Source: Halichoerus grypus (lineage: Eukaryota > Chordata > Mammalia > Carnivora > Phocidae). Taken from it: a stretch of DNA of 64,000 bases. The translations under genes and the position numbers were made by a program. Shown here piece by piece: positions 11,430 to 23,275 of this stretch (the stretch's first letter is position 1; each line of letters starts with the position of its first letter). Where the stretch lies: positions 12,181,033 through 12,245,032 of the forward strand of contig NC_135717.1 in the NCBI RefSeq assembly GCF_964656455.1, given 5' to 3'. The notes below the pieces were generated by a model, which was not told the origin of the DNA, did not search any database, and saw only the letters and a list, made by a program, of their open reading frames with translations.

Positions 11430-12709
11430 CACCAGTAACATCGTTCTAGATATGTCTCCTCAGGCAAGGGAAACAGAAGCAAAAATAAACTGTTGGGACT
11501 ACATCAAAATTAAAAGCTCCCCCACAGCAAAGGAAACAACCAACAAAACTAAAAGATGACCTACTGAATGAGAGAAGATATTTGCAAATGACATATCTGA
11601 TGAAGGGTAACTATCCAAAATTTATAAAGAACTTGTAAAACTCAACACCCAAACAACAACTAATCCGATTTAACAAAATAGGCAAAAGACGTGAGCAGGC
11701 ATTTACTCCAAAGAAGACATCCAGATGGCCAACAGATACATGAAAAGATGTTCAACATCACTCATCATTAGGGAAATGCAAATCAAAACTACCATGAGGT
11801 ATCACCTCACACATATCAGAATGGCTAAAATCAACAACACAAGAAACAACAAGTGTTGGCGAGGATGTGGAGAAAAAGGAACACTCGTTCACTGTTGGTG
11901 GGAATGCAGATTGGCTCAACCACTGTGGAAGACAGTATGGAGGTTCCTCAAAAAATTAAAAATAGAACTATCCTCTGATCCAGTAATTGCACTATTTGGT
12001 ATTTACCCCCAAAATACAAAAACACTAAGCCCCTATGTTTATTGCAGCAGTATTTAGAATAGCCAAGTTATGGAAACAGCCCAAGTGTCCATCGACTGAT
12101 GAATGGATAAAGAAGGAGTGGTATATATATACAATGGAATATTACTCAGCCATAAAAAAGAATGAAATCTTGCCATTTGCAACAACATGGATGGAGCTAG
12201 AGAGTATTATGCTCAGCGAGATAATTCAGTGATTTCACTCATATGTGGAATTTAAGAAACAAAACGAACAAAGGGGGGAAAAAAGAGACAAACCAAAAAA
12301 CAAACTCAAATACAGAGAACAAACCGATGTTTACCAGAGGGAAGGTGGGTAGGGGGATGGGGAAAATAGGGGATGGGGGTGAAGGAGAGCAGTCATCAGT
12401 GTGCCTAGGTGGCTCAGTTGGTTAAGCATCTGCCTTTGGCTCAATGATCCTGGGGTCCTGGGATTGAGTCCCGGGTGGGGCTCCCTGCTCAGCAGGAGTC
12501 TGCTTCTCCCTCTCCTTTTGCCCTTCCTCCCCACTTGTGCTCACTCTCTCTCTCAAATAAATACATAAAATCTTTAAAAAAAAAAAAAAGTAGTGCAGTC
12601 ATCATCATGAGCATTGGGTGAGGCATGGAAGTGTTGAATCACTATATTGTACACCTGAAACCAATAGAACACTGCACGTTAACTACACTGGAATTAAAAT
12701 AAAAAAAAT
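11430..12709 (+). mobile_element. 5'-truncated carnivore L1 (ORF2 C-terminus and 3' UTR)
   Basis: This is the better-preserved L1 of the window. It begins within ORF2 (GATATGTCTCCTCAGGCAAG). Conceptual translation at 11725-12057 gives the ORF2p C-terminal region, with [20 protein letters not shown] and [18 protein letters not shown]. The end of ORF2p continues in another frame at 12035-12232 (ending ELESIMLSEI), so at least one frameshift separates them. The 3' UTR is interrupted by a SINE at 12399-12594 and ends AATTAAAATAAAAAAAATG. A short duplication, TGTAAAC, flanks it (about 11423 and 12709). It is dead: no ORF1, no endonuclease or full reverse transcriptase. Confidence 0.9.
12399..12594 (+). 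mobile_element. Can-SINE nested in L1 3' UTR
   Basis: Head GTGTGCCTAGGTGGCTCAG and tail AAATAAATACATAAAATC plus A-run. Perfect 10-bp duplication GCAGTCATCA at 12389-12398 and 12595-12604, inside the L1. Confidence 0.93.
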
Positions 12710-13085
12710 GTAAACTACTAAATATCTATTGACAAGATATAAATAAGTCTGTTATGGAATAGTCATACACTAAAATAGGCAAAAGTGAAAATGCATAGGA
12801 ACTATATATATCAACAACTCTCAGAAATAAAACAATGAATATAAAAAACAAGTTTTAGAAAAATACATAGAGATTGATATCATGTATATATTTTAAAATA
12901 TGCAAAGGAATAGTATATATTGTTTAGGAGTACTTCTAATAAAGTAAAAATAGAGAGAAATGGATGCAATAATAATCATGACATTTAGGATAATGATCCT
13001 CCTGGGGGGAGGGGGAAGGAAAAAAGTGGGAGGAGGGAGGATACAATTTCAGAAGAGGTACAGAGGAGGACTCAAGTATTTTGGA
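12710..13085. other. AT-rich non-coding flank
   Basis: Nothing recognised apart from a purine-rich stretch (about 13002-13040). Confidence 0.45.
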
Positions 13086-13184
13086 ATTTTTTTTAAGTAG
13101 GCTCAATGAGGGGCTTGAACTCACGACCCTGAGATCAAGACCTGAGCTCGGATGCTCATCTGACTGAGCCACCCAGGTTCTCCC
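13086..13184 (-). mobile_element. Old short Can-SINE
   Basis: Reverse tRNA-like part only: AAGTAGGCTCAATGAGGGGC...ACTGAGCCACCCAGGTTCTCCC, with no long CT body. It resembles the older, monomeric subtype. Confidence 0.8.
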
Positions 13185-13597
13185 GGAAATATTTTATTTC
13201 TTAAACCATGGCAAGAGTACATGATTGTTTACTATATTAATTTGAAAGCTATAAGGATAATTAAAATATACAGAAATTAAAATGCCACATAAGTAGAGAA
13301 GAAGCTGTTAATTCTGAATAGAAGTGGCAATCAGAGGAAGCTTTTTGATGAATTGGTTTTGATGGATAAATGGGTCTTGATGGGTGAGGAGACATTTAGC
13401 AAGTTCAGATGGCAGGAAAGGAGGTTCTGGGCTGATGCATCAGTATGGGGAAAGGCATGCAAGTCTTCTATGCAAGTGCTTAGCTTGGGATGCATAGAAA
13501 TATGCTATAATAAAGGAGGTTGGTAATATAACTGGGACCAGACCACAAAAGGCCTTGAACACAGAACTTTAAAATCATTATTATGTGTTATTTTATT
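13185..13597. other. Possible L2/CR1-type relic
   Basis: At about 13310-13570, phrases such as GGCAATCAGAGGAAGC and GACCAGACCACAAAAGGCCTTGAA resemble the 3' part of old L2/CR1-like LINEs. No gene. Confidence 0.4.
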
Positions 13598-13716
13598 ACT
13601 TTTATTTTTAAAAATTTTTATTTATTTAAGCAATCTTGACACCCAACGTGGGGCTCGAACTCACCACCCTAAGATCAAGAGTCACATACACCTCCAACTG
13701 AGCCAGCCGGCACCCC
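13598..13716 (-). mobile_element. Old short Can-SINE
   Basis: Reverse older subtype: TTTATTTAAGCAATCTTGAC, GTGGGGCTCGAACTCACCAC and the head GAGCCAGCCGGCACCCC. The flanks share an ATTATTATGTxTTA motif, which is probably the duplication. Confidence 0.82.
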
Positions 13717-14749
13717 AATAATTATTATGTTTTATAAATAGAAGCTTGCAATTAGGTCTGGGCTATAATTTATTATATTCTTTATGTAATTCTAAAGGAC
13801 TGATAGTTTTTTTCAAATAGGATGTTACCTATTCTGAATATGATCCTTTTAGATTTATATTGCTCTTCAAATAAAAATGAAGACAAAATCACAATTCATC
13901 ACAAGTCATCTACCAAATCCCATAGAGAAATTGTTCCTCAGAGTTGTAACCTGTAATAAATACAGAGGTCTTCCACTGGTACCTTTAAAAAGTCATTTAA
14001 AGTTTTTTCTTGTGATTATCCATCAATTTTCCCATCTGATCATGTCAAGCAGAAGGCATTGCCTTGAGAAGGGACAGAAAGACTGGTTAATTTTGTGAAA
14101 ACCTGAAGTTCATTAAAATTTGCAGAACTACCTTTTTACATGATCATTATTTGGTTACTAGCAGCTATCTTTCATTGGCTTCACATGACAGACTCTGAAG
14201 ACTATGGGTTGATCCATGCGTCATTCATCACGGGCACCTGTAAAGATGATCAAAGTTTATTGCACAATATTATGGAAAGTGGCATAACGTTTAGCAAGTT
14301 GAACCACACATTTCCTCCCCCCACCTTTTTTGAACATTAAAACTGCACTTTGAAAAACAACTTCCAATGCAGAAAAAAAAAATTAAAACAGCAGGTGATA
14401 ATTAGGGCAAAGTTACAATAATGTTCTTGCTGACGGGCTATGTGTCAGTTAATGCAAGCTATCACTTCTCTCCAGGAATATTTATTATTAAAAAAAACTT
14501 ATGAGGGTTAAAGAAGGGATAGTAAATGTGTTAGTCTCCCGTTTGCTCATTTGGAAATGGCATGAAGATAGATCCATTAACCAGCTCAGTTCTACCTTGG
14601 TCTCAGGGCAGACACACACGCTAAATAACTGAAAGTTATAAACGACCAAAACATAAACCTTAAGCTGCCTTGAGTTAAAAATCAATCTTCCTAATAAATT
14701 AAATTCAAATATTATATACTAGTATGTAATATCAAGAAGGATGTATTAA
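13717..14749. other. Unique non-coding flank
   Basis: No gene or repeat that I can name. Short ORFs at 13877-14098 and 14140-14340 lack any recognisable domain and look random. Confidence 0.45.
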
Positions 14750-14945
14750 GGGTGCCTGGGTGGCTCAGTCGTTGAGCGTCTGCCTTCGGCTCGGGTCATG
14801 ATCCCAGGGTCCTGGGATCGAGCCCCGCATCCAGCTCCCTGCTCGGCGGGAAGCCTGCTTCTCCCTCTCTCACTGCCCCTGCTGGTGTTCCTGCTCTTGC
14901 TATCTCTGTCTCGGTCAAATAAATAAATAAAATCTTAAAAAAAAA
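14750..14945 (+). mobile_element. Can-SINE
   Basis: Head GGGTGCCTGGGTGGCTCAG, tail AAATAAATAAATAAAATC. Near-perfect duplication AAGAAGGATGTATTA / AAGAAAGATGTATTA on the two sides. Confidence 0.94.
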
Positions 14946-14960
14946 AAGAAAGATGTATTA

Positions 14961-15470
14961 ATAATTGCCCTGTTGGCAGAGTGCAAAGTGTGAGACTTCA
15001 GAGGGATATAAAAATTTAGTAATTTAGAAAATCTGGTACCGAAGACAGCTATTGCTGCTTGGAATGCTTAGTTTAGTTCAGTCATTGAGCTGTAATAGTA
15101 TTCTCTGACTAGTCAAGGTTGAATGTTCAAGATATAGTTTGAGTATTAATCATCGATTCGAATAAAAGATTGCACAACTGGAGAGGCTCTCATGTGTTAA
15201 GTATTTTATTCCTGAACACAGATGTAAGTTTTTTCCTTTGTGTTTTCCAGAACCACTTGAGTATCTTCCCTACTAAACAAGCAACCTCTTATGGAATTAT
15301 TTCTTGAGCTTTACTCTTTATCAACTACAATCTTTTGGCAAAGAATTCACCTAAGCTTTTGCTGATATGAATTATGAGCTCATTCAAACTGCCCATTTCA
15401 AGTTAAAGCTTTATCTTTCTTTCTGCCTGGTAAGAAATCTGATCCTACGCTATGCTTTATTTTGGTTTAC
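14961..15470. other. Unique non-coding flank
   Basis: No gene or repeat recognised. Confidence 0.4.
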
Positions 15471-16235
15471 TATACAGTATTCCATTGTGCATTCACACTG
15501 TGTAGTGTTGTGTGAATAAACCATAGCTTATTTATCCATTCTACTGTTGATGAGCATTTGGACAGTGTCACTGATACATGAAAAACTAAAGAATCCTATA
15601 AATACTCATATGTATACAAACAAGACCCTCCACACTTATACATAGCATTTTACATTTTTTGAAGTATAATACACATAGAGAAGTGCATATATTATAATAG
15701 TACAGCTTGATGAATTTTCACAAACTGAACATAACATGTGCAACCAGGACCAAGCCCAAGAAACAGAACATGATTAACTCCTCAGCAGCCCTATTTATGT
15801 CCCCTCCTAGTCAGTAGGCCCCTTTAAAGGTAACCACTGTCCTGAATTCTGATAGCATAAATGAGTTTTGCCTGTTTTTGCACAACACATACTCTTGTGT
15901 GTCTCGCTTCTTTCACTTAGCATCATGTTTATGAAATTCATATATGTTACTGCATTTGGAAGTAGATTGTTCATTCTCAGTGATGTATAGTATTCCATTA
16001 TATGAATAGATCACCAATTATTTCCCCATTTTACTGCCAATGAACATTTGGGTTGTTTCCAGTTGGGGGGTTATGATAATGCTCTGAGCTGTTTAATAGA
16101 TCTCTTTTGGTACACATTTGACATTGGTGTATTCCTAGGAAAGGAACTGGTGGGCCATGGAGTGTTCATATGTTTAACTTGAGTGGATATTGCCAGTTTT
16201 CCAAAGTGGTTGTACCTCTATACATAGCATTTGAT
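15471..16235 (-). mobile_element. Old L1 fragment(s), antisense
   Basis: Phrases such as CAGTATTCCATTGTG, CTTATTTATCCATTCTACTG, GAACATTTGGGTTGTTTCC, CTTTCACTTAGCATCATG and TTTTCCAAAGTGGTTGTACC are the reverse complement of L1 ORF2 C-terminal and 3' UTR sequence. Two partially repeated segments suggest two copies or an internal rearrangement. Confidence 0.75.
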
Positions 16236-16357
16236 CTCTTGAGGAATCATTCTGAGGAAGGCATTCAGCATAACCATGAAGAGAACAAGTTATGGAGTCA
16301 CTCAAGCCCAATTAAGCTTCCCATGAAAAGCCATGCTACCTGTGCTTGATGTTTTGT

Positions 16358-16556
16358 TTTGTTTTTTTTAGAGAGAGAGCTTGCATGCACACACGTGGAT
16401 GGGGAGGGGCAGAAGGAGAGGAAGAGAGAGAATCTTAAACGGGCTCCACACCCAGCACAGAGTCCGACATGGGGCACCATCTCACAACCCCGAAACGGGG
16501 ACCTGAGCCGAAATCAAGAGTCTGACGCTGAACCGTCTGAGCTACCCAGGTGCCCC
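16358..16556 (-). mobile_element. Can-SINE
   Basis: Reverse: TTTTTTTTAGAGAGAGAGC through to GAGCTACCCAGGTGCCCC. Moderately diverged. It is the last SINE before the promoter; the next lies 12.6 kb away. Confidence 0.88.
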
Positions 16557-18339
16557 TTTGCTTAACTTCCTTAAGCCTCAGTCTACTCAACTCTATAACA
16601 GGTATAATAAAACCTTTCTCAAAATTCACAAGAATTAAATGAGATATTATAACTTAGAAGAGAGCCTGGCACACAATAAATACTTAACTTATTATATGGT
16701 AGTTATTAATCGTTACGACATTAATCATGTTGCTCTTACAACATGGATGATATGGAGAATTAGAAATAGATACGGGCAACATAATACACAAACAATTTTA
16801 ATTCTCTGATGGAAGAAAATTGAAACTCTGACCCAAAAGGCATTACCAATTCCAGTGAGCATTGCACTTGGACCTGAAAAAAAATCATTTAAACATTATC
16901 CCAAAATGCATTTGCAAATTACTCTTGCCAGAGGCAAGGTTCTTGGATGCAGTGCATTACCATCCATTTTTTTTTTTTTCCTACCAGACATTACTCTTTA
17001 AAGACAGGACTGCCAAGGGCTACTCTGGAAAGTCACTAATATTATACTTTTTATTATATTTGCCAATTTCACACCTTCCTTAACCCAACCCCTAAAGTTG
17101 TGAAAAGTGACTGTAACTGCAAGTTAGTTCTTAGTTTTCACTGAAACTTATCAGTGTCTAAACATCTTTCACATTCCTAAAAACCCTAAAAATGAACCCA
17201 TGTCCTTCCTTTAAATGACAAAGAACTTGCCTTTTTTTGGGAGGCGTGAACTTGATAAACTTAGTGTGGATTTCAGGAGCTGCTGGGACAGCATCCTAGA
17301 GGTTAACACAAAAGTTACACTCTGTACCGAGGCACTGTTTTAGCTAATTGCTCCAGGGGCAGCAAGCTCAGTTACACTAGGGAGGTAATCTTGGTAGGTG
17401 GCACCATGTTCTTAATAAATTGAATCAGATCCCTTATATTGGTCACTTTTCTCAGGAAATAAAGCACACCATCTACTTGAAAAGATATCCTTTGAGCAGG
17501 CCAGTGTAGACCTGAAAGGGAACTTTTTGAACATTTAATTGAAACTCTTTGATTTACAGATGAGAAAACTAGTCATTTAAGAGTCTTGCCTAAGGTCAAA
17601 GGGTCTGTTCCCTGGGAAGGCAGAAAGCCTGTCTTATTCACAGTTCAGTGGTTGCTCCTCTCTGCTCTTGTAACTTGTTTCCCACCATCCTCCCATCCTG
17701 CCCGCCCCAACCCTGATTTCATAAAGATCCAGAAAAGGGGATGTTGAAGTAATGTGACTTAAGGGAATGACCATTAAATGGCCAGAGAGTGCAAGATGGG
17801 CGAGACTTGCCTGCTACAACCCAAGAAGGAAGGACCTTCTATGTTTTGTGTACCACTGAATTCCCAGCACGTAGAACTACCTGGTACACAGCAGGCCCTA
17901 ATGATTGTTACATGAATAAATGAATTAATGAATCAACCAATCTTGGGTATGTCAGGTTGTCGTGCCCTTTTCTTTACCACCTCCTTCCAGTAATACTAAA
18001 ACGTGTAGCTTTAGTAAAGAGGAGAAATGATGTAGAAAGCGTCTAGTACGGTGCCCGACCCATTGTGAACAATTTAACAATGTCAGTTCTTCCTTTTCTT
18101 CCTCCCCAAGTGTAGGCTACTGGGGATAAGGGGTGATGTGCCACAGTACTTTATGTACCAGACACAAAGTGAAGTGGGTAGCTAACAGGCTGGTGAGAAA
18201 GGGTTGTCGGCGTCTTTCTGATCCGGACAGATCAATTCCAGTGCCCTGAAAAACGCACAGCTATTTTACCTAGAGAGGCTGGTCTCTTGTTGATCGATTC
18301 TGGGCTGCAGTCAACTCTTCAAGTCAACTTTTTATAAGC
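16557..18339. other. Unique flank leading to the promoter
   Basis: A MIR-like relic at about 16557-16715 (AGAGCCTGGCACACAATAAA), another near 17540-17600 (TTTACAGATGAGAAAACTAG) and an L2-like tail at about 17835-17935. The rest is unique, with no gene. GC content begins to rise from about 18180. Confidence 0.5.
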
Positions 18340-18656
18340 ATCAACTACATTGCGGCGGCAGGAGGGGCAGTGATAGGAAAAGCGGGGAACCCCGTCCGCT
18401 CCCCAATAAAGGAGGCCGGCTGAGGTAGGGACAGAGTTTTGTGTGTCCAACCGGTCTTCGGGCTGGGGCGGTCCCGGCCCCTCCAGCCCCGCCCCCTCGC
18501 CCGCCGCGGCTGCCGAGGTTCAAGTTCGGCCCCCGGCGCACAGCCTTGCGCTTCCCGCTCCGAGGCCGCCCGCGCGTCCCAGGGGCCCCCGCTAGAAGGC
18601 GAGGAGGGCCCAGAGGTCATACGGGCGCGGGGTCACTCGGTCACGCGTTCTGCTAC

Positions 18657-18662
18657 CACGTG
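18657..18662. promoter_or_regulatory. CACGTG E-box (upstream)
   Basis: A palindromic E-box in the context CCACGTGG at the upstream side of the island; a possible USF/MYC-family site. Motif match only. Confidence 0.35.
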
Positions 18663-19149
18663 GGAGAAAAGTTTCCAACTCCGGCCGTGGGGCCTCTCAG
18701 TGTCCCCCAGCAGAGCAGAGGCCCGCCCTTTGGCACCCTCTCCCTTTTCTGTCGCCTGCAGTCACGTCCCCCTCCCAGGGAAGCCCCCCCCTTGTGTCCC
18801 TTCTCATAAATCCCTCCTTCCCTCGCTGCGCAGGTCGCCCAGGATAAATACTCTGGGAGCCTCCCGAGCAGGCTGCTCCGGCGCCTCTGGCAGGCCTGGT
18901 GTAGGGGGTCGAGGGACAAGTGTCCCGAAGAGGCTGCGGGGAGCGCGGAGCCGGGAGCGCGGAGTAGACAGGGGACAGTGGCCCGGACGCGTCCCCGGTG
19001 CGACCCGCGGCATTATTTCCGCGGCTTCCACACCCTCGCGCGCCAACTCCGCCGGGCCGCAGCCTACCCCACGCGGGCAGCCCCCTCCACGCCCCCGCTC
19101 CCCACTCCCGGCTCCCCTCCGCCCCCAGTGCGCAGGCCCGGCCGCCCCA

Positions 19150-19158
19150 GCGCGCATG
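19150..19158. promoter_or_regulatory. NRF1-like motif
   Basis: GCGCGCATGC with a TGCGCAGGC half-site about 20 bp upstream resembles NRF1 sites (consensus TGCGCATGCGC), which are typical of neuronal CpG-island promoters. Motif match only. Confidence 0.3.
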
Positions 19159-19217
19159 CCCTGGGCTCGCGAGCGCGGCCAGCCCCCAGCCTTTTGCTTT
19201 CTACACACTCTACAACT

Positions 19218-19241
19218 GGGGAGGGGGCGGGGGCGGAGGGA
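19218..19241 (+). promoter_or_regulatory. G-quadruplex-capable G-tract in promoter
   Basis: Four G-runs separated by one to three bases (GGGG, GGGGG, GGGGG, then GGAGGG) lie on the coding strand just before the CACGTG element. They fit the G3+N1-7 quadruplex pattern and also overlap GC boxes. Confidence 0.5.
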
Positions 19242-19252
19242 GCCCAGCGGGC

Positions 19253-19258
19253 CACGTG
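19253..19258. promoter_or_regulatory. CACGTG E-box next to GC boxes
   Basis: A second palindromic E-box, GGCCACGTGATC, directly downstream of the G-rich tract at 19219-19241. CACGTGA is the usual USF/TFE-type core. E-box plus GC box is a common CpG-island arrangement. Confidence 0.4.
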
Positions 19259-19434
19259 ATCCAGCCGACCGGGGCCGCGGGGGCGGGAGCGCGCGCCGAG
19301 CGAGGCGCGGGGAGGGCGGGGGCGCGTGCGCGCGCGCGTGCGGGCGGGCGCGGGGCTGGGCTGAGGCGGGCGGCGGCGGTGGGCCGGCCGCGGAGGGGGA
19401 GGAGCGGGAGCTGAGCGAGGCGGGCGGGCGGAGG

Positions 19435-19530
19435 ATGGGGCCGTGCCCGGGCTCCCGCTGCAGCCGCCCGGGGACACGCCGTGCACCCTCCGGCTCGGGG
19501 CTCTCGCGGCGGTGGCGGCGGCAGCGTTAG
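19435..19530 (+). other. Upstream ORF 1 (31 codons)
   Basis: ATG in the context GAGGATGG (G at -3, G at +4), followed by 31 codons rich in Arg/Ser/Gly and a TAG at 19528. If the transcript starts upstream, this would be translated before AUTS2 and could reduce its expression. The peptide shows no recognised domain. It matters only if the leader includes it. Confidence 0.3.
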
Positions 19531-19921
19531 CGGCGGCGGCGAGAGCGGCGTTCCCGGCGCTTCCTGGCCGCGCTTCTCCCTCGGGCTGGGCGAAGAGAAG
19601 AGGCAGCGGCGGCGGCGGCACATCGGTGTCTCTCCCGCTGGAGATTTCTTTCTGCTTTCCTCGTCGACTGACTCACCCCCTCCCTTTTTTGAGGAAGGGT
19701 GACCTCTTCTCTGGGACTGGAAAAAAATTTTTTTTGAGGGGTGGGGGGTGGGTGGCAGCGTCAGGGTCTGCTTCTTCTCTTCTTTCATCTCCTCTCCTCC
19801 CCCCTCCAGGACCGAAAAGCGAGCCCCACGACTGCTCCAGCATCCTCCTTCCCTTCCTCCGCCTCCCTTCTCCTCCACCTCTTCCAGTTTCGCCCTCTCC
19901 CCTCCCAATTATTTCATTATT

Positions 19922-20041
19922 ATGCTTCCCTCTCTGGGGGGTCTCGTCCCTCTCAGGTCACTCGGAAGCCTTGGCCTCCCTTGGATGCATTTCTTAAAAA
20001 TTTTGGAGCCTGGGAGTGAGTTTTCTCTGAGGCGTGTGTGA
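19922..20041 (+). other. Upstream ORF 2 (39 codons)
   Basis: ATG at 19922 with a second in-frame ATG near 19985, ending TGA at 20039-20041. Its Kozak context is weak (T at -3). There is no recognisable protein similarity. It closes well before the AUTS2 start. Confidence 0.25.
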
Positions 20042-20128
20042 GCGGCGGCGGGGGTGTTTTCCTGCGCGAGGGGCGGGTGAAGTTCATTGCCCCCACTTTC
20101 CCGCGACCTTTTCGGACCCGGTTTCGAA

Positions 20129-20169
20129 TCGGGGGGCCGGCGTTTTTCGGGGGGCGGGGGGCGCGGCGG
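20129..20169 (+). promoter_or_regulatory. G-quadruplex-capable tract in leader
   Basis: Three long G-runs (GGGGGG, GGGGGG, GGGGGG) separated by short spacers lie just upstream of upstream ORF 3. In RNA these could fold with a G-quadruplex and affect scanning. Predicted from pattern only. Confidence 0.4.
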
Positions 20170-20172
20170 AGA

Positions 20173-20214
20173 ATGGCCGCGGGGAGGGCTCCCCGGAGCC
20201 TCCCAGTCTCTTGA
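20173..20214 (+). other. Upstream ORF 3 (13 codons, strong Kozak)
   Basis: GAGAATGGCC gives A at -3 and G at +4, the best context of the upstream ATGs. It closes with TGA at 20212, about 390 nt before the AUTS2 ATG, so reinitiation is plausible. It is the last upstream ATG before the main start. Confidence 0.35.
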
Positions 20215-20255
20215 TCAAAGCATTCCGCTATTCTGATTTATTGCCTGCTTGGTGA

Positions 20256-21026
<771 letters not shown>

Positions 21027-21459
21027 TAGGCTGAGGTCTTATTGTTGGGGGGAGAGCTGGGGGCGCGGGCAGACAGGCAGCAGGAGGGAATCGCAAAGCC
21101 GTGCCTGGTCTCCTCGTTTCCTCGTTCTCGCTCGCCTTTCGCCTGCGCCCCCTCCCCGCACCCCCTCCTCAGCAGATGGGCAGGGAGAAAGGGGTTCAGG
21201 CATCACAACAATGCGCCCCCCTCCACGGATAGCTCTGCCCCTACTCCTTCCTCCTCTCCCTCCCCAATCATGGCTTCTTGGCTGGTGGAAGTCTCTTTGC
21301 TGGGTTTGGGGCGCCTGTGGACGGTTCTCTGTGTGCTTTCTACAGAACCATATGTCCGTGTGTGTGTGTCTGTATAGTATATACCTTTTCTGGTTCTGGG
21401 TGTCCTCGGGACTGGAGACTGATGGGGTTTTGTGGTTTCTTTGCCCCCCTCCCCTGCTC

Positions 21460-21478
21460 TTTTTTTTTTTTTTTTTTT
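21460..21478. repeat. Poly-T run (19)
   Basis: Uninterrupted T homopolymer 540 bp inside intron 1. Confidence 0.9.
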
Positions 21479-21627
21479 GGTGAAGCTGGGGAAGGGGGCG
21501 TTTTCTCTCGGTTGGGAGAAAGGAGGGAGGAGGGGAGAGAAGAGAGGAAAGGATGGAATATCTCTCTGTATTCTATGTGGGGCTATTACAGAAAGGGTTA
21601 ATTATAATATCTATACACATAGGAACA

Positions 21628-21629
<2 letters not shown>

Positions 21630-21658
<29 letters not shown>
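21630..21658. repeat. (TG)14 microsatellite
   Basis: Perfect dinucleotide repeat, likely polymorphic. A second, interrupted TG tract lies at 21819-21843. Confidence 0.95.
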
Positions 21659-21660
<2 letters not shown>

Positions 21661-21914
21661 ACGAGCAGTTTGGTTAAAGGACAGAAAAAGGTACACCAGG
21701 GAAGACTGGTGGGAGGAAGGAATAAAATCCTAGCTGGTATCTGAAGGGCTTGTCACCGAATTGTCCCTCTCCCTTTCCTCTTTTTGTGTTTTCTTTTCTT
21801 TTTCTTTCTGATTGGCTTTGTGTGTGTGTATGTGTATGTGTGTCTTTCTTTATTCCTTGGGCACCTGCAGCGTTCATTTCCAAATGCACATTATCCTGCC
21901 AGCTACCGGCTCCT

Positions 21915-21927
21915 GGGGGGGGGGGGG
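21915..21927. repeat. Poly-G run (13)
   Basis: Thirteen G bases followed by TGGGTAG; length is error-prone in sequencing and possibly quadruplex-forming. Confidence 0.85.
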
Positions 21928-22425
21928 TGGGTAGACAGAGACTGTCCAGGGGCCTGGGGTAAACTATCTTTACCTGGAGGGTTCAGATTTGGTGCTGGCA
22001 TCAGTCATTGGCCTCCACAGATGTAACCCCCTTTCTTCCCCCCCACGTCCCTGTCCCCACCCCCAACACACCACACACACACAGAAGGCTTTGAGATTCT
22101 GCAGAGTTGGTCCCGCTTTCTTAAGCACAAAACCCAGATAGGAGTTGGTTTCTAGTATTTCATGCACCTGATGTGATGGTTTGAGGTTCCTGAAGGAAAC
22201 TTTTCGCTTTCCGTTTGATTTTTTTTGCTGTTATTATGGTATTGTTTGAGACGATCAGATGGAAGCTTTGTTAATGACAGCTTAAATCTCACATGCAGTA
22301 ACTGTACAGGTTTAGATTGCTGGTTCTGCATGTGTGTTTGGGTGTCAGGTCTAAATATTTTTAAAAAGGAAGCCTTCCTGTCAGGGCTGTTCTTTTCTCT
22401 TTGAACTGCTTTTTGGTTGGGCCGC

Positions 22426-22516
22426 TGGTGGTGGTGGTGGTGGTGGTGGTGGTGGAGGTGGTGGAGGATGGTGGCCAGTGGTTGGGGAGGAAAGGAGGTT
22501 GGTGGTGGTGGTGGTA
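22426..22516. repeat. (TGG)n microsatellite, two blocks
   Basis: Perfect (TGG)10 at 22426-22455, decaying copies to about 22474, then a second (GGT)n block at 22500-22516. G-rich on the transcribed sense strand. Confidence 0.92.
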
Positions 22517-23275
22517 TTGGTTGCCATAGATTTTGATGTTAGAGATTGAATCAGTTGCCCTTTGGTTCTAGAACTTGTGATTATTGGCTAAAATGGATCT
22601 TACACAATTATTTTGAGTGTTGAAGCTCACCACTTATTAGGATAATTCTAACTGTGGCTTTAACTTTGCCAAGGTGGGAGGGTACTGTACAGCGTGACCT
22701 CTCTCTCGATTTGAAATAGGGATTGAAATGGCAGCATGTATCCTCATAGGAAATGCCGCCTAGAATTTGGTTCGCCATTGCTATCTGTGGTTGGTTTAGG
22801 ACATTATTTGTAAGAGCTGGTTACAAGTGGTTCTGCTTTCTGCATGGCTATTCTGGGTTGCTGTGTGGCCCCTCACAGTAAGTAAGTTAAGAGGAGCCTG
22901 CATTTTCCCATGAACATTTTTGAAGGCCAAGTAAAGATAGATAATGACTTATGCAGTTGGGTTTTTTTTTTTTTTATTGTTTCTACTTTTAACAGATATT
23001 TGACTGGGCTTGAGATGTATACGTCTATCCATTTAGCTTTTGAGAGAAAATGTGCCCATTCTGGTTTCTTTGGAGTTTTAAAAAACTTTTAATTTTTAGA
23101 GAAGATCAAGTTCAGAGTGTAGCATTAATAACATTCCTTTCCTTGCTGTGGTTATTTTTTCTGCTGCTTTTCCAGATTCAAAGCCCAGGTTACTTTGGTT
23201 AGCTGAATGCTGTGCTACCTTCATATTTAAATACCATCTACATATCTGTATGTAGGTTTAAAAGGTCTAACTTTT
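22517..23275. other. Unique intronic sequence
   Basis: No gene or named repeat; T-run near 22963-22975. Confidence 0.45.

Larger units (their letters stand above)
21181..22420. other. Start of intron 1: simple-sequence-rich zone
   Basis: Contains T, TG and G runs (listed separately) in moderately GC-rich sequence. No gene. Apparent ORFs consist of translated simple repeats. Confidence 0.6.

Noticed and set aside
11725..12232. L1 ORF2-like open frames considered as a gene
   Set aside because: Fragment of a dead transposon: truncated, frameshifted and lacking ORF1 and catalytic domains. Reported as a mobile element instead.
13877..14340. Two adjacent short ORFs as a possible small gene
   Set aside because: No domain, no splice logic, no CpG island, and AT-rich random composition.
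18439..19530. Open frame of 363 codons across the CpG island (+)
   Set aside because: GC-rich DNA lacks stop codons by chance. The frame is Arg/Gly/Ser/Pro filler without domains, starts at a non-ATG-type codon, and overlaps promoter motifs. Only its last 31 codons, from 19435, are kept as a possible upstream ORF.
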